Assembly (NCBI GenBank): GCA_964533865.1
Contig: CAZHRC010000001.1
Span: 124,001-188,000 of the forward strand
Length of the DNA stretch: 64,000 nucleotides
Reading direction: 5' to 3'
DNA from: CAZHRC01 sp964533865
GTDB taxonomy: Bacteria > Bacillota > Clostridia > Tissierellales > Peptoniphilaceae
Shown: in pieces, positions 1-8,834 of the stretch
Numbering within the stretch: position 1 is the stretch's first letter
Layout: each line of letters opens with the position of its first letter
Program-made: the position numbers and the translations under genes
Notes under the pieces: model-generated
Databases searched by the model: none
What the model was told of the DNA's origin: nothing
The model's input: only the letters and a program-made list of their open reading frames with translations

Positions 1-1
1 C

Positions 2-346
2 GGCCTTGGCATTGCGATTTATTTATGGAAGTTTGGCAATGTTTTTCAGTTGGCCAATCGATTAGCCAAAGGGTTTGTTTGGATTTGGGGTGTGATTGGC
101 GTCTTTGGCCTGTTGATTCTGATGGATTTTACAAAATATTTTACTATGTTTCACGAAGTCTTTTTTGACAACGATCTTTGGATACTTGATCCACGGACGG
201 ATTTGATGATACAAATGCTTCCAGAGCATTTCTTCTCGACTATCGTCATAAGAATCGCAACGATGACAGGAGTTGTTTTTTTAGTTTGCCACATCCTGTG
301 TTTTGTGTTGGGACGTTGCAACAGTAAAAGGAGTTTACAACAATGA
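2..346 (+). CDS. DUF1461 / TIGR01906-type integral membrane protein, C-terminal part
   Basis: The reading frame is open from base 2, so the gene begins outside the window and 114 C-terminal residues are visible. Two hydrophobic segments (about residues 20-40 and 78-104 of the visible part) flank a short external stretch. The motif DPRTDLMIQMLPEHFF is what I recognise from the DUF1461/TIGR01906 family of clostridial and bacillar membrane proteins, whose function is unknown. The stop overlaps the lgt start (ATGA), so the two genes are translationally coupled. The TTG at 50 looks like an internal codon because the frame continues upstream. Family assignment is from memory of the motif only. Confidence 0.7.
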   Translation, partial: GLGIAIYLWKFGNVFQLANRLAKGFVWIWGVIGVFGLLILMDFTKYFTMFHEVFFDNDLWILDPRTDLMIQMLPEHFFSTIVIRIATMTGVVFLVCHILCFVLGRCNSKRSLQQ

Positions 347-1113
347 CAGCAACTATAGATAGAGTCGCGTTTACCGTGTTCGGTATTGAAATATACTGGT
401 ATTCGATATTAATTATTATAGGGATTGTGGTGGGCATGTACTTTGCACAAAAGAAAGCCACTGCCAAAGGCTACTCCCCTGATTTAATCGCAGACATTAT
501 GATGGTCGCGCTGCCTGCTGCAATAGTCGGTGCGCGTTTGTACTTCGTGGCGTTTGAATGGGAAAACTACCGCCACGATTTTATGGCTATCATTAATGTC
601 AGGAGTGGGGGCCTTGCCATCCACGGAGGGTTATTGGGAGCAGTAGCAGCCACCTATATTTTCTCTAAGGTCAAAAAGATCCCCTTTATGGAAATTACCG
701 ATTTTTTCTTCCCCAGTGTGGCGTTGGGTCAAGCGATTGGTCGTTGGGGGAATTTTATCAATCAAGAGGCTCATGGTGGCCCGACGGATTTGCCATGGGG
801 GATAATAGTAGAGGGTCAAAAAGTCCATCCCGCTTTTTTATACGAGTCCATTGGTGACTTTTTGATCTTTTTGTTTTTGAATCACTATTACCATCATTAT
901 AAACGTGAAGATGGTGAAGTCTTTGCGCTCTATCTTGTTTTGTACGGGATTCTTCGCTTTTTTGTCGAGAGTGTACGCACGGACAGTCTCATGGTTCTTG
1001 GTGTGCGCACAGCACAACTCGTGAGTATTGTTGGGATTCTTGTTGGGGTTGTCATGTACATCTATTTAAGAAATCGATCATCCCATCAGCAGGATAAAAA
1101 AATAAAAAAATAA
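343..1113 (+). CDS. lgt: Prolipoprotein diacylglyceryl transferase
   Basis: Lgt moves diacylglycerol from phosphatidylglycerol to the lipobox cysteine of prelipoproteins in the cytoplasmic membrane, the first step of lipoprotein maturation. The 256 residues are a normal length for the family. Several hydrophobic segments are visible, and the Lgt signature GRWGNFINQEAHGG lies near residue 131, with a preceding GGLAIHGGLLG loop. The C-terminus is lysine-rich and cytoplasmic. The ATG overlaps the stop of the upstream membrane protein gene by four bases, with AAAGGAG just before it. A strong terminator follows at 1161-1199, so lgt ends its operon. Confidence 0.96.
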   Translation: MTATIDRVAFTVFGIEIYWYSILIIIGIVVGMYFAQKKATAKGYSPDLIADIMMVALPAAIVGARLYFVAFEWENYRHDFMAIINVRSGGLAIHGGLLGAVAATYIFSKVKKIPFMEITDFFFPSVALGQAIGRWGNFINQEAHGGPTDLPWGIIVEGQKVHPAFLYESIGDFLIFLFLNHYYHHYKREDGEVFALYLVLYGILRFFVESVRTDSLMVLGVRTAQLVSIVGILVGVVMYIYLRNRSSHQQDKKIKK

Positions 1114-1160
1114 AATATGTGATAGAAAAAAGTAAATTAGCTTTTTAAAGGTTGATCTAT

Positions 1161-1199
1161 CGCCCTTTTTGCGCAAGAAACGCAAAAAGGGCGTTTTTT
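1161..1199 (+). terminator. Rho-independent terminator after lgt
   Basis: A perfect 13-bp stem (arms 1161-1173 and 1181-1193, CGCCCTTTTTGCG) with a 7-base loop is followed by six T. It separates lgt from the division cluster. Confidence 0.93.
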
Positions 1200-1226
1200 G
1201 CGCCTACTTTTATGGAGGATATGGGA

Positions 1227-1255
1227 TTGTCAAACCAAAAAATATAGGGTAAAAT
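1227..1255 (+). promoter_or_regulatory. SigA-type promoter of the dcw cluster (mraZ)
   Basis: TTGTCA (1227-1232) and TAAAAT (1250-1255) are separated by 17 bases. Transcription would start near 1262, inside the MraZ repeats. Confidence 0.75.
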
Positions 1256-1290
1256 GGTTCTAAGTGGAGCAAAGTGGTACAAAGTGGGAG
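1251..1290 (+). promoter_or_regulatory. MraZ operator: four 10-bp direct repeats
   Basis: Four consecutive decamers start at 1251, 1261, 1271 and 1281: AAAATGG-TTC, TAAGTGG-AGC, AAAGTGG-TAC, AAAGTGG-GAG. This is the arrangement known for MraZ boxes (short G-rich repeats with a helical-turn period upstream of mraZ; AAAGTG[T/G] with 3-base spacers in mollicutes). The first repeat covers the -10 box, which fits autorepression. Repeat positions are seen; the binding protein is inferred. Confidence 0.82.
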
Positions 1291-1309
1291 AAAAGGAGTT
1301 GAACCGTTT

Positions 1310-1741
1310 ATGTTCATTGGGGAATATCAACATACGGTCGATACGAAGGGCAGGGTGATCATGCCTGCCAAATTCCGTGAGGAATTAGGAGACTCTTTTT
1401 TTATCACGAAGGGAATGGAACGCTGTTTATTTGTTTATTCAATCGACGAGTGGGAAAAACTCGATGAGAAAATCAGCAATCTCAAGCTGACGATGAAAGA
1501 AGCGAGAGGATTTTCACGTTTGTTCTATTCTGGTGCTATGGACACTACGCTGGATCGACAAGGAAGGGTACTATTGCCCCCAAACTTGCGAGAGTATGCC
1601 AATATTGAAAAGGATGTCGTCATCATCGGTGTGTCTTCGCGCATTGAGATTTGGTCCAAGGACGCGTGGGATGCGTACAATGACGATGATTTTCTCGATT
1701 ATGAAACGCTGACGGAAAAAATGGAAGATTTAGATCTATGA
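1310..1741 (+). CDS. mraZ: Transcriptional regulator MraZ
   Basis: MraZ is an AbrB-fold, ring-forming DNA-binding protein and the usual first gene of the dcw cluster, which it regulates. The 143 residues contain the two tandem SpoVT/AbrB-like halves: GEYQHTVDTKGRVIMPAKFR near residue 3 and SGAMDTTLDRQGRVLLPPNLR near residue 75. I start at the ATG at 1310 because MraZ proteins begin with MF-GEY and AAAAGGAG lies 12 bases upstream; the open frame extends back to 1274 but would add unrelated residues through the operator. rsmH follows after 8 bases. Confidence 0.95.
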   Translation: MFIGEYQHTVDTKGRVIMPAKFREELGDSFFITKGMERCLFVYSIDEWEKLDEKISNLKLTMKEARGFSRLFYSGAMDTTLDRQGRVLLPPNLREYANIEKDVVIIGVSSRIEIWSKDAWDAYNDDDFLDYETLTEKMEDLDL

Positions 1742-1749
1742 GGTGAACT

Positions 1750-2685
1750 ATGAAATTTGATCACAAGTCAGTCCTTCTACAAGAATCTATCGAGGGGCTC
1801 GATATTAAGGCCAATGGGATTTATGTAGATTGTACAACGGGCGGCGGGGGGCATTCCCTCGAAATTGCCAAACGACTTGAGACTGGACGCCTCATCTGCA
1901 TCGATCAAGATCAAGAAGCTCTTGATCACGCCTCCCAAGTATTAGAGGCACATGGGGAAAAAGTGATTTTTATCAAGTCGAATTTTTCTGAGATCGATGT
2001 TGTACTAGATCAATTAGGCATCGATAAAATTGACGGTGCTTTGATGGACATTGGCGTTTCGAGTTATCAGTTTGACAATGAGGAAAGAGGGTTTTCCTAT
2101 CGCCAGGACGCGAGACTTGATATGCGCATGGACAGAAATGCAATGCTCGATGCCCACGAAGTCGTCAACCACTACTCAAAAGAGGAACTGGAGAATATTT
2201 TTTGGAAGTATGGCGAAGAGAAATGGGGCAGGCGGATCGCAGAATTTATCATCGAAGCTCGCCAACACCAGCCGATAGATACGACAAACGATCTGGTAGA
2301 GATCATTCGTCAGGCGATACCTAAAAAAGTGAGGGAACAAGGGGGACACCCGGCACGAAAAGTGTTTCAAGCCCTTCGTATAGAAGTAAACGGCGAATTA
2401 GATGCTCTGGAAAAGGCGATCGACATCATTGCGCATCGCTTAACACCGGGTGGTAGGTTAGCGATTATCACCTTTCATTCATTGGAAGATCGGATCGTAA
2501 AAAATGCATTTCGCGACTTGAATCAAGGTTGTATCTGCCCTCCAGATTTTCCGATTTGCATATGCAAAAATAGAAGCGTTGTCGATATTATCACACGAAA
2601 GCCAACGCTCCCAAAGGAAACAGAAATTGCTCATAACCATAGAGCCCGAAGCGCTAAGCTTCGGATTGCCAAAAGGATTGAATAA
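1750..2685 (+). CDS. rsmH: 16S rRNA (cytosine-1402-N4) methyltransferase RsmH (MraW)
   Basis: RsmH N4-methylates C1402 of 16S rRNA in the P site using S-adenosylmethionine. The 311 residues match the family. VDCTTGGGGHS near residue 27 is the SAM-binding motif I, DIGVSSYQFD near residue 99 is the conserved family block, and FHSLEDRIVK near residue 243 is the C-terminal signature. RBS GAGGTGA precedes the ATG. It is the second gene of the dcw operon, directly after mraZ, as in most bacteria. Confidence 0.97.
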   Translation: MKFDHKSVLLQESIEGLDIKANGIYVDCTTGGGGHSLEIAKRLETGRLICIDQDQEALDHASQVLEAHGEKVIFIKSNFSEIDVVLDQLGIDKIDGALMDIGVSSYQFDNEERGFSYRQDARLDMRMDRNAMLDAHEVVNHYSKEELENIFWKYGEEKWGRRIAEFIIEARQHQPIDTTNDLVEIIRQAIPKKVREQGGHPARKVFQALRIEVNGELDALEKAIDIIAHRLTPGGRLAIITFHSLEDRIVKNAFRDLNQGCICPPDFPICICKNRSVVDIITRKPTLPKETEIAHNHRARSAKLRIAKRIE

Positions 2686-2697
2686 AGGGGAATCATT

Positions 2698-3147
2698 ATG
2701 GGTATGGCTCAACGAAAAATGGAAGAAACTCACCTTCCCACAGGTAGACCAAAACTAAATATTCATGAACCGCATGTTTTAGTGAAACGCTCAAAGTCGA
2801 GGAATAAACGGATTCGTTCCATCGTCTTATTGGGTCTTTTAATGTCTACCTTGATAATTTTGGTCTTGATAAGGTATACTGTGATTACACAAATCAACAA
2901 CGAAATAACTGCAAACAAAGGTACCATGACTCTTTTAAAAGCAGACCAGGATTACTTAACGATGCAACTTGAGCCTTACCAAACCCCTGATCGCGTGGAG
3001 AGACTTGCACGGCTGAACCTCGGAATGGACTATCCTAAAAGAGATCAATACATCGCCTTGGAAAATGGTCCTAAAATCATTGCCGCGACTGAGACAAAAG
3101 GATTGGGGAGCTATTTGCAGTCTTTGTTGTTAGGTATGATACGATGA
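2698..3147 (+). CDS. ftsL: FtsL-like bitopic cell division protein
   Basis: This is a 149-residue protein with a basic N-terminal cytoplasmic tail (about 1-40), one transmembrane segment (about 41-62) and a short extracellular part with heptad-like leucines ending in LARLNLGMDYPKRDQ. That layout and its position between rsmH and the class B PBP gene identify it as FtsL, which bridges FtsB/DivIC and FtsQ/DivIB to the FtsW-PBP synthase. Sequence conservation in this family is low, so the call rests on topology and place. The ATG at 2698 has AAGGGGA at good spacing; an ATG two codons later is an alternative. Confidence 0.8.
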   Translation: MGMAQRKMEETHLPTGRPKLNIHEPHVLVKRSKSRNKRIRSIVLLGLLMSTLIILVLIRYTVITQINNEITANKGTMTLLKADQDYLTMQLEPYQTPDRVERLARLNLGMDYPKRDQYIALENGPKIIAATETKGLGSYLQSLLLGMIR

Positions 3148-3162
3148 TTGCAGAGGGTGACA

Positions 3163-5331
3163 ATGAAAAAGAAAGCGAATCGCACAAATCGAATTTTGTT
3201 TATTTACGGGATATGTTTATTTTTAGCCGGAGTCTTTATGATCCGGCTATTGCAGTTACAGGTATTTGGGGGAGAAAAATATAGAGAGTTAGCCTATGGT
3301 CAACAGCGAAAATCTGTTGAGTTGGCACCTAAGCGCGGTACTATTTACGATCGCAACGGTACCGCTCTTGCGACTTCTGTATCCACCAATACCTGTTATT
3401 TATTTCCTGAAGAGGTCAGCGAAGTTGAATCGACGAAACAAAAGTTAATGACGCTTTTAGATCTGGATCGGCTTGCGGTGGATGAGGCTTTTGACAAAAA
3501 AGGCGTGGTACGCCTAAAAAGTGACTTGAGTAACGGAGAGGCAGATAGTTTAAGGAATTCGAAACTTAATGGACTTTCAATTGCCACGGAAAATAGGAGG
3601 CACTATCCTCATCCCACCATCGCGAGTCACGTGATTGGGTTTACCAATACAGAAAATGTGGGTCAGTATGGAATAGAAGCGTCGATGAACGATGTACTCA
3701 TGGGAAAAAGTGGTCTGACCCTCTTTAACACCGATCCTGGAGGACAGGTCATTCCTCTAGAAGAACCAACGGTGTATGAAGCGACTCAAGGTTCTGACAT
3801 TGTATTGACAATCGATGAACGGATTCAAACACTGGTTCACCAACTGGGCGAAGCGACTTACGAAAAATATCGACCAAAGAATCTTTCGGTGATTGTTACG
3901 AATCCTAACACCGGAGAGGTATTGAGTATGGCGAACTTCCCAGGATACGATATCAGTCATCCCAGGGAACCGCGGTCGGAGATGGAACGGGCGGCATGGC
4001 GTAAGCTTTCCAACGAAGAATTGACCGACAAGTACTTTGAAGCTTGGCGCAATCCAGCAGTGAGTAACGTTTATGAGCCGGGTTCAGTGTATAAAGCATT
4101 GACCACGGCGGCTGCCATCGATGAAGGGACGGCAACAAAAGACTCCCACTACAACTGTGAAGGCACGATCACCGATATCCCAGGTGTCATCATACGTTGT
4201 TATCGATGGTACGACCCCCACGGAGAACAGACGTTGAAAGAGGCGTTAGGAAATTCATGCAACCCAGCTTTTGTACAAATTGCTCGGGACTTGGGACCGG
4301 AACGCATGTTCAAATACGTCAAAGCTTTTGGCTTTGGACAAGCGACAGGGATTGAGTTGCCGGCTGAAGAAAAGGGAATTACCGTCAATGCCGTTCGAGA
4401 AATAGGACCGGCAAATCTAGCGACGATGTCGTACGGTCACGGTATCGCAGTAACGCCAATACAAATGATCACAGCCGTCAACTCTGTAGTCAATGGTGGC
4501 AGGCTGATGAAACCCTATCTCGTCGCGCAAATCAAAGACGACAAGGGACAAGAACTCAACAAAACCTCACCACTGATCAAATCCCAAGTGCTTTCCCAGC
4601 AAACGTCTCAGAAAATGTTGGAGTTTCTAGAATACAACGTCGCAGAAGCCACTTCGAACGGTGCGAAGATCAAGGGGTATCGGGTAGGCGGGAAAAGCGG
4701 TACGAGTATTAAGTTCGTCGATGGTGCTTACACCGAAGAAAAAACTTATGCATCTTATTATGGCGTCTACCCTGCGGATAAGCCAGAGTACTCGATACTG
4801 GTTATTGCTGATGAACCAAATGGAGCTACAGGGGGCAATGAAGTGGCGGGAACGCTTGTAGAACAAATTTTTCAAGGTCTCATCAGCCAACGCAAAGACG
4901 CTCCTATCACAGGTGATGAGTCTGAAGAGGTTCGCGTGCCTAATATTTTGGGACTGGAATTGTCTCAGGCGGTTGAAACGCTTAAGTCACTGGACTTAAA
5001 ATACAACATGGGTGATGTGCGCACATCTGCTAAATCTCGAGTGATTAAACAGTATCCTGAGCCAGGAAATGCATTAAATCGCTACGGCACAGTGGATTTG
5101 GCAACGGAGATCATCGAGATCGAGCTCGTTGAAATGCCCGATTTGAAGGGGATGACGAAAGAGGAGGTTGAAGTAGCAGTTGAGTCTTTGTCTGTCACCC
5201 TTGAAGTGAACGGCGAAGGTGTGGTATCATCACAATTGCCAGAGGCCGGTGAACAAATTGAAACGGGGTCTGTGGTCAAAGTGTTACTAGAAGATAAAAA
5301 TACCGATCCTGCAGAGGAGGAAACGACTTAA
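3163..5331 (+). CDS. ftsI: Class B penicillin-binding protein (FtsI/SpoVD type) with two PASTA domains
   Basis: This D,D-transpeptidase cross-links peptidoglycan at the division or spore septum. The 722 residues comprise an N-terminal membrane anchor (about 11-30), a dimerisation domain, the transpeptidase domain and two C-terminal PASTA domains (about 590-655 and 656-718). Catalytic motifs are SVYK at 308-311, SCN at 365-367 and KSGT from 511; KSG rather than KTG is also known from pneumococcal PBP2x. The ATG at 3163 follows GAGGGTG; an in-frame TTG at 3148 is less likely. mraY follows with no gap, so murE and murF are absent here. Sequence alone does not separate vegetative FtsI/PBP2B from sporulation SpoVD. 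Confidence 0.93.
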   Translation: MKKKANRTNRILFIYGICLFLAGVFMIRLLQLQVFGGEKYRELAYGQQRKSVELAPKRGTIYDRNGTALATSVSTNTCYLFPEEVSEVESTKQKLMTLLDLDRLAVDEAFDKKGVVRLKSDLSNGEADSLRNSKLNGLSIATENRRHYPHPTIASHVIGFTNTENVGQYGIEASMNDVLMGKSGLTLFNTDPGGQVIPLEEPTVYEATQGSDIVLTIDERIQTLVHQLGEATYEKYRPKNLSVIVTNPNTGEVLSMANFPGYDISHPREPRSEMERAAWRKLSNEELTDKYFEAWRNPAVSNVYEPGSVYKALTTAAAIDEGTATKDSHYNCEGTITDIPGVIIRCYRWYDPHGEQTLKEALGNSCNPAFVQIARDLGPERMFKYVKAFGFGQATGIELPAEEKGITVNAVREIGPANLATMSYGHGIAVTPIQMITAVNSVVNGGRLMKPYLVAQIKDDKGQELNKTSPLIKSQVLSQQTSQKMLEFLEYNVAEATSNGAKIKGYRVGGKSGTSIKFVDGAYTEEKTYASYYGVYPADKPEYSILVIADEPNGATGGNEVAGTLVEQIFQGLISQRKDAPITGDESEEVRVPNILGLELSQAVETLKSLDLKYNMGDVRTSAKSRVIKQYPEPGNALNRYGTVDLATEIIEIELVEMPDLKGMTKEEVEVAVESLSVTLEVNGEGVVSSQLPEAGEQIETGSVVKVLLEDKNTDPAEEETT

Positions 5332-6291
5332 ATGAGCTTACAACAACAGTCTTTAGTCATGGTAGTGGCTATCGCCCTCACCGTGATAATTGGAAAATTG
5401 CTGCTTCCGGTGCTTAAAAAAGCCCATATCGGTCAGAATATTCGTGAAGAAGGCCCCAAGAGTCATTATTCAAAAAAAGGAACGCCGACCATGGGTGGAA
5501 TTATGTTTGTGGTGGCTGCGCTCATTTGCCTTTTGGTCTTTGGTCGCATGAATTTTACCATGCTGATCATTCTTTTGGGGACTTTAGGATTTGGTTTAAT
5601 TGGTTTTGTGGACGACTTTTTTTCATTGGTGATGAAACGATCATTGGGATTGACAGCAAAACAAAAGATGGTACTCCAATTTTTAGTTAGCCTGGTTATC
5701 TTGATACTTTGTTACAACAGAGATCCTCTTTCAGTGACGACGCAACGCCTCCCCATTTTGAATGTGGAGCTCAATTTAAGCTACTTCATGTTTCCAATAC
5801 TCATCTTTATGATGGTGGGCTTTGTCAACGCAGTAAATCTCACCGACGGTTTAGATGGACTCGCTACAGGGGTATCTATCCCAGTTTTCATGACTTACTT
5901 CCTATTGCTTAATGGCACTAATGGGGATCTAGGAACGTTCAGTTTGATCTTTATCGGGTGCCTGTTGGGCTTTCTCGTCTACAACAGTAACCCGGCAAAA
6001 GCCTTTATGGGTGATACGGGATCAATGGCTATAGGAGGCGCTGTTGTGTCAGTGGCGTTATTAGGGGACATGATGTTCTTTCTGCCTATTCTCGGTGGGA
6101 TTTACTTGGCTGAGGCCATGTCAGTCATCATTCAAGTCATTAGCTTTAAGATGAGAAATGGCAAACGCGTCTTTTTGATGAGTCCTATCCACCATCACTA
6201 TGAACTCAAGGGCTATCCCGAGCAAAAAATTGTCGTAGCTTTTAGCGTCGTCAGTGTTGTATTAGCCTTGTGTGTTATGATTATATTTTGA
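5332..6291 (+). CDS. mraY: Phospho-N-acetylmuramoyl-pentapeptide transferase
   Basis: MraY couples UDP-MurNAc-pentapeptide to undecaprenyl phosphate, giving lipid I at the inner face of the membrane. The 319 residues have about ten hydrophobic segments. Conserved loops are visible: TPTMGG near residue 51, the DDF pair near 97, NLTDGLDGLA near 170, GDTGS near 232 and the histidine cluster SPIHHHYE near 285. The ATG follows the PBP stop directly, with AGAGGAGG inside the end of that gene, so the two are coupled. Confidence 0.98.
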   Translation: MSLQQQSLVMVVAIALTVIIGKLLLPVLKKAHIGQNIREEGPKSHYSKKGTPTMGGIMFVVAALICLLVFGRMNFTMLIILLGTLGFGLIGFVDDFFSLVMKRSLGLTAKQKMVLQFLVSLVILILCYNRDPLSVTTQRLPILNVELNLSYFMFPILIFMMVGFVNAVNLTDGLDGLATGVSIPVFMTYFLLLNGTNGDLGTFSLIFIGCLLGFLVYNSNPAKAFMGDTGSMAIGGAVVSVALLGDMMFFLPILGGIYLAEAMSVIIQVISFKMRNGKRVFLMSPIHHHYELKGYPEQKIVVAFSVVSVVLALCVMIIF

Positions 6292-6300
6292 GGGTAATTT

Positions 6301-7662
6301 ATGAATGCTATTAATAAACGGGTTTTGATTTACGGCTTGGGGGTCACTGGAGTGGCCTCTGTAAAAGCCTTGTGTTCAATGGGCTTTTCGGTGTCTATTA
6401 CCGATGGGAAAGCCAAAGCCAAATTGGAAAGTGTATTTGAAGAACTTGCTTCTTACGAGACGACTTGGGTAGATGAAACCGAAGTCGATTTTTCGACTCT
6501 GGACTTCCTTCTAAAAAGTCCGGGGATCCCACCTTCAAACCCATTGATCCAGAGAGCAGAGGCAGAAGGCATCGAAGTAATCTCCGATTTGGAACTGTGC
6601 TACCGATTGTGGCCGGATCGAAAATACATCGCTATTACGGGCACGAATGGAAAAACCACAGTGACCAGCCTTATTGGGCACATTCTTGAAACGAATAGAA
6701 TCCCTCATGTCGTCAGTGGTAATATTGGCTTTGGCGTACTGTGGGATGCGTATCAGGCGGATGATAAATCGGTACTAGTTGTGGAGTGCAGCAGTTTTCA
6801 ACTAGCTCATTCCCCGACGTTCAGGCCTGATGTGGCGTTGATGATTAATATTTCCCCAGATCACTTGGATTGGCATGGCTCTATGGAGGCGTATATTGAA
6901 GCGAAAGTGACAGTAGCCGCGAATCAGAAAAAGGGTGATGTGCTCATATTAAATGATGACGATCCTATACTAAGAGCCGTCGGTAAACGTAGCCAAGGAG
7001 ACGTTTCTTGGATTAGTCAAATTGAACCCCATTTTCCTGGCGCGTATTGTGACGGATCCACCTTTTATGACGTTCATGACGGTACAATAACACCCTATAT
7101 GGCGGTTTCTGACTCGCCACTACTCGGCGGACATAACCGATACAATTTGCTATTTGGCTTGGCTTTTGGCGTGATAATGGGTTTATCGAAAGAGCAAGTC
7201 ATAAGCTCCCTATGTTCCTTTCGAGCGGTCGAACATCGTTTGGAATACGTGGCTACTATAGATGGAGTCAGTTACTACAATGATTCTAAGGGAACCAATG
7301 TTGATGCGACGGTGAAAGCTTTGGAGGCTATGGCGGGACCCACGGTGGTCATCGCGGGTGGGTATGACAAAAAAGTCCCCTTTGACGCCTTTTTTGAAGC
7401 GTATAAGACACAAGGAAAAGGGCTGGTACTTATGGGGGAAACTCGTGAGCAACTCTACGACCTTGCGATAGCCCACGGCATTGAATCCGTCTACAAGGTA
7501 GACGCTTTGGAGGAGGCCGTTAACGTGGCTAAGGGCTTAGCAACTGAAGGCGACACCGTATTGCTTTCGCCGGCATCAGCGAGTTGGGGGATGTTTATCA
7601 ACTTTGAAGAGCGTGGGACGCTATTTAAGCGGTATGTCTATGAATTGAAGGAGCGGGAATGA
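6301..7662 (+). CDS. murD: UDP-N-acetylmuramoylalanine--D-glutamate ligase
   Basis: MurD adds D-glutamate to UDP-MurNAc-L-alanine in the cytoplasm with ATP. The 453 residues are the family length. The ATP loop GTNGKTT is at 114-120, ECSSFQL follows near 161, NISPDHLDWHG near 182 and NDSKGTN near 327, which is the MurD-specific block. RBS GAGGGT precedes the ATG. It overlaps ftsW by four bases. In many Firmicutes murE lies before mraY, but here MurD is the only Mur ligase in the cluster. Confidence 0.97.
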   Translation: MNAINKRVLIYGLGVTGVASVKALCSMGFSVSITDGKAKAKLESVFEELASYETTWVDETEVDFSTLDFLLKSPGIPPSNPLIQRAEAEGIEVISDLELCYRLWPDRKYIAITGTNGKTTVTSLIGHILETNRIPHVVSGNIGFGVLWDAYQADDKSVLVVECSSFQLAHSPTFRPDVALMINISPDHLDWHGSMEAYIEAKVTVAANQKKGDVLILNDDDPILRAVGKRSQGDVSWISQIEPHFPGAYCDGSTFYDVHDGTITPYMAVSDSPLLGGHNRYNLLFGLAFGVIMGLSKEQVISSLCSFRAVEHRLEYVATIDGVSYYNDSKGTNVDATVKALEAMAGPTVVIAGGYDKKVPFDAFFEAYKTQGKGLVLMGETREQLYDLAIAHGIESVYKVDALEEAVNVAKGLATEGDTVLLSPASASWGMFINFEERGTLFKRYVYELKERE

Positions 7663-8834
7663 AGTTTAAACGCTTGAATCAACCACAATTTCTATTAGTG
7701 CTTGGAGTTATGGTCTTTGGTGTCATTATGGTGCTGAGTTCAAGCTCGCCTTATGGTGCAAAGACTTTTAGCGACTCCCTTCACTTTTTTAAAAAGCATA
7801 TCGTATTTTCCGTATTAACCATTGCCATGATGTTGGTGGTATCATTTATTGACTATCGCATCTACCGAAAATTTGCGGTACCCCTATTCATCATTTCTTT
7901 CATCGCTTGTGGATTGGTTTTTTCACCTCTAGGCAAAGTGATCAACAATGCGCGCAGATGGATTTTTATCACGGAATCCATGACCTTTATGCCTTCGGAC
8001 TTGATGAAAATCGGGGCGGTGTTCTTCATGGCGAAATGGTTGGTAAAAAACAAAAAGAATAATCGACATTTCGTCAAAGGATTCCTTCCGACCCTTGCAA
8101 TCATCGGCGCAGCAGTGAGTTTGATTTATCTACAACCCAATTTCTCGACGACGTTAGCGTTAGTGGGTACCTTGTTTCTCATGTACATCGTATCGGGGAT
8201 GAATCTCACACACTTTATCCCGACAATAGTATTTGGAGCTGTTTTTATCTACCTCGCCTTTCAAGGCGAAGCCAATGCCTATCGTTTTGATAGGGTGTTG
8301 ACTTTTATCAATCCATTGGCTACCTTTTTAACAACGGGCTGGCAGCTTTCTCAGGCGCTATTTGCAGTCAGTACAGGAGGGTTGTTTGGCCTTGGGCTCG
8401 GCCAAAGTCGTCAAAAATTCTTGTACATCTCTGAGGCGCACAATGACTTTATTTTCGCTATCATTTGTGAGGAACTTGGATTTTTAGGTGGGATGTTGGT
8501 CATTGTCGCTTTCTTGGTCTTTGTCGCCTTAGGCGTTCGCATTGCCATGAACGCGCCAGACTACTTTGGTTTCTTGACGGCGATCGGATTGACGACGGTA
8601 ATAGGGCTTCAAGCTTTTATCCACGTCGCCGTGGTGTTGGGCCTAGCGCCAACGACAGGATTACCCCTTCCCTTTATCAGTTATGGGGGCACTTCAATTG
8701 TCATGATGGGCGCTATGGTTGGAATATTGATGAACATATCCGTTAAAGGCAAGGATGCCAAACGCATGGTAGTCGAGAAAGCTAAACCTGTGAAAATGGA
8801 TAGGATCCAGATATATAGAGGAGAATTAATGTGA
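7659..8834 (+). CDS. ftsW: FtsW/SpoVE-family lipid II glycosyltransferase (SEDS)
   Basis: SEDS proteins polymerise lipid II into glycan strands together with a cognate class B PBP, here presumably the product of the gene at 3163. The 391-residue protein has about ten membrane segments. The SEDS signature PLPFISYGGTS is near residue 336, and EELGFLGG near 271 and SEAHNDFIF near 259 are typical of FtsW/SpoVE/RodA. ATGA overlaps the murD stop. The last 30 residues are a basic cytoplasmic tail. Location in the dcw cluster favours FtsW or SpoVE over RodA. Confidence 0.94.
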   Translation: MKFKRLNQPQFLLVLGVMVFGVIMVLSSSSPYGAKTFSDSLHFFKKHIVFSVLTIAMMLVVSFIDYRIYRKFAVPLFIISFIACGLVFSPLGKVINNARRWIFITESMTFMPSDLMKIGAVFFMAKWLVKNKKNNRHFVKGFLPTLAIIGAAVSLIYLQPNFSTTLALVGTLFLMYIVSGMNLTHFIPTIVFGAVFIYLAFQGEANAYRFDRVLTFINPLATFLTTGWQLSQALFAVSTGGLFGLGLGQSRQKFLYISEAHNDFIFAIICEELGFLGGMLVIVAFLVFVALGVRIAMNAPDYFGFLTAIGLTTVIGLQAFIHVAVVLGLAPTTGLPLPFISYGGTSIVMMGAMVGILMNISVKGKDAKRMVVEKAKPVKMDRIQIYRGELM

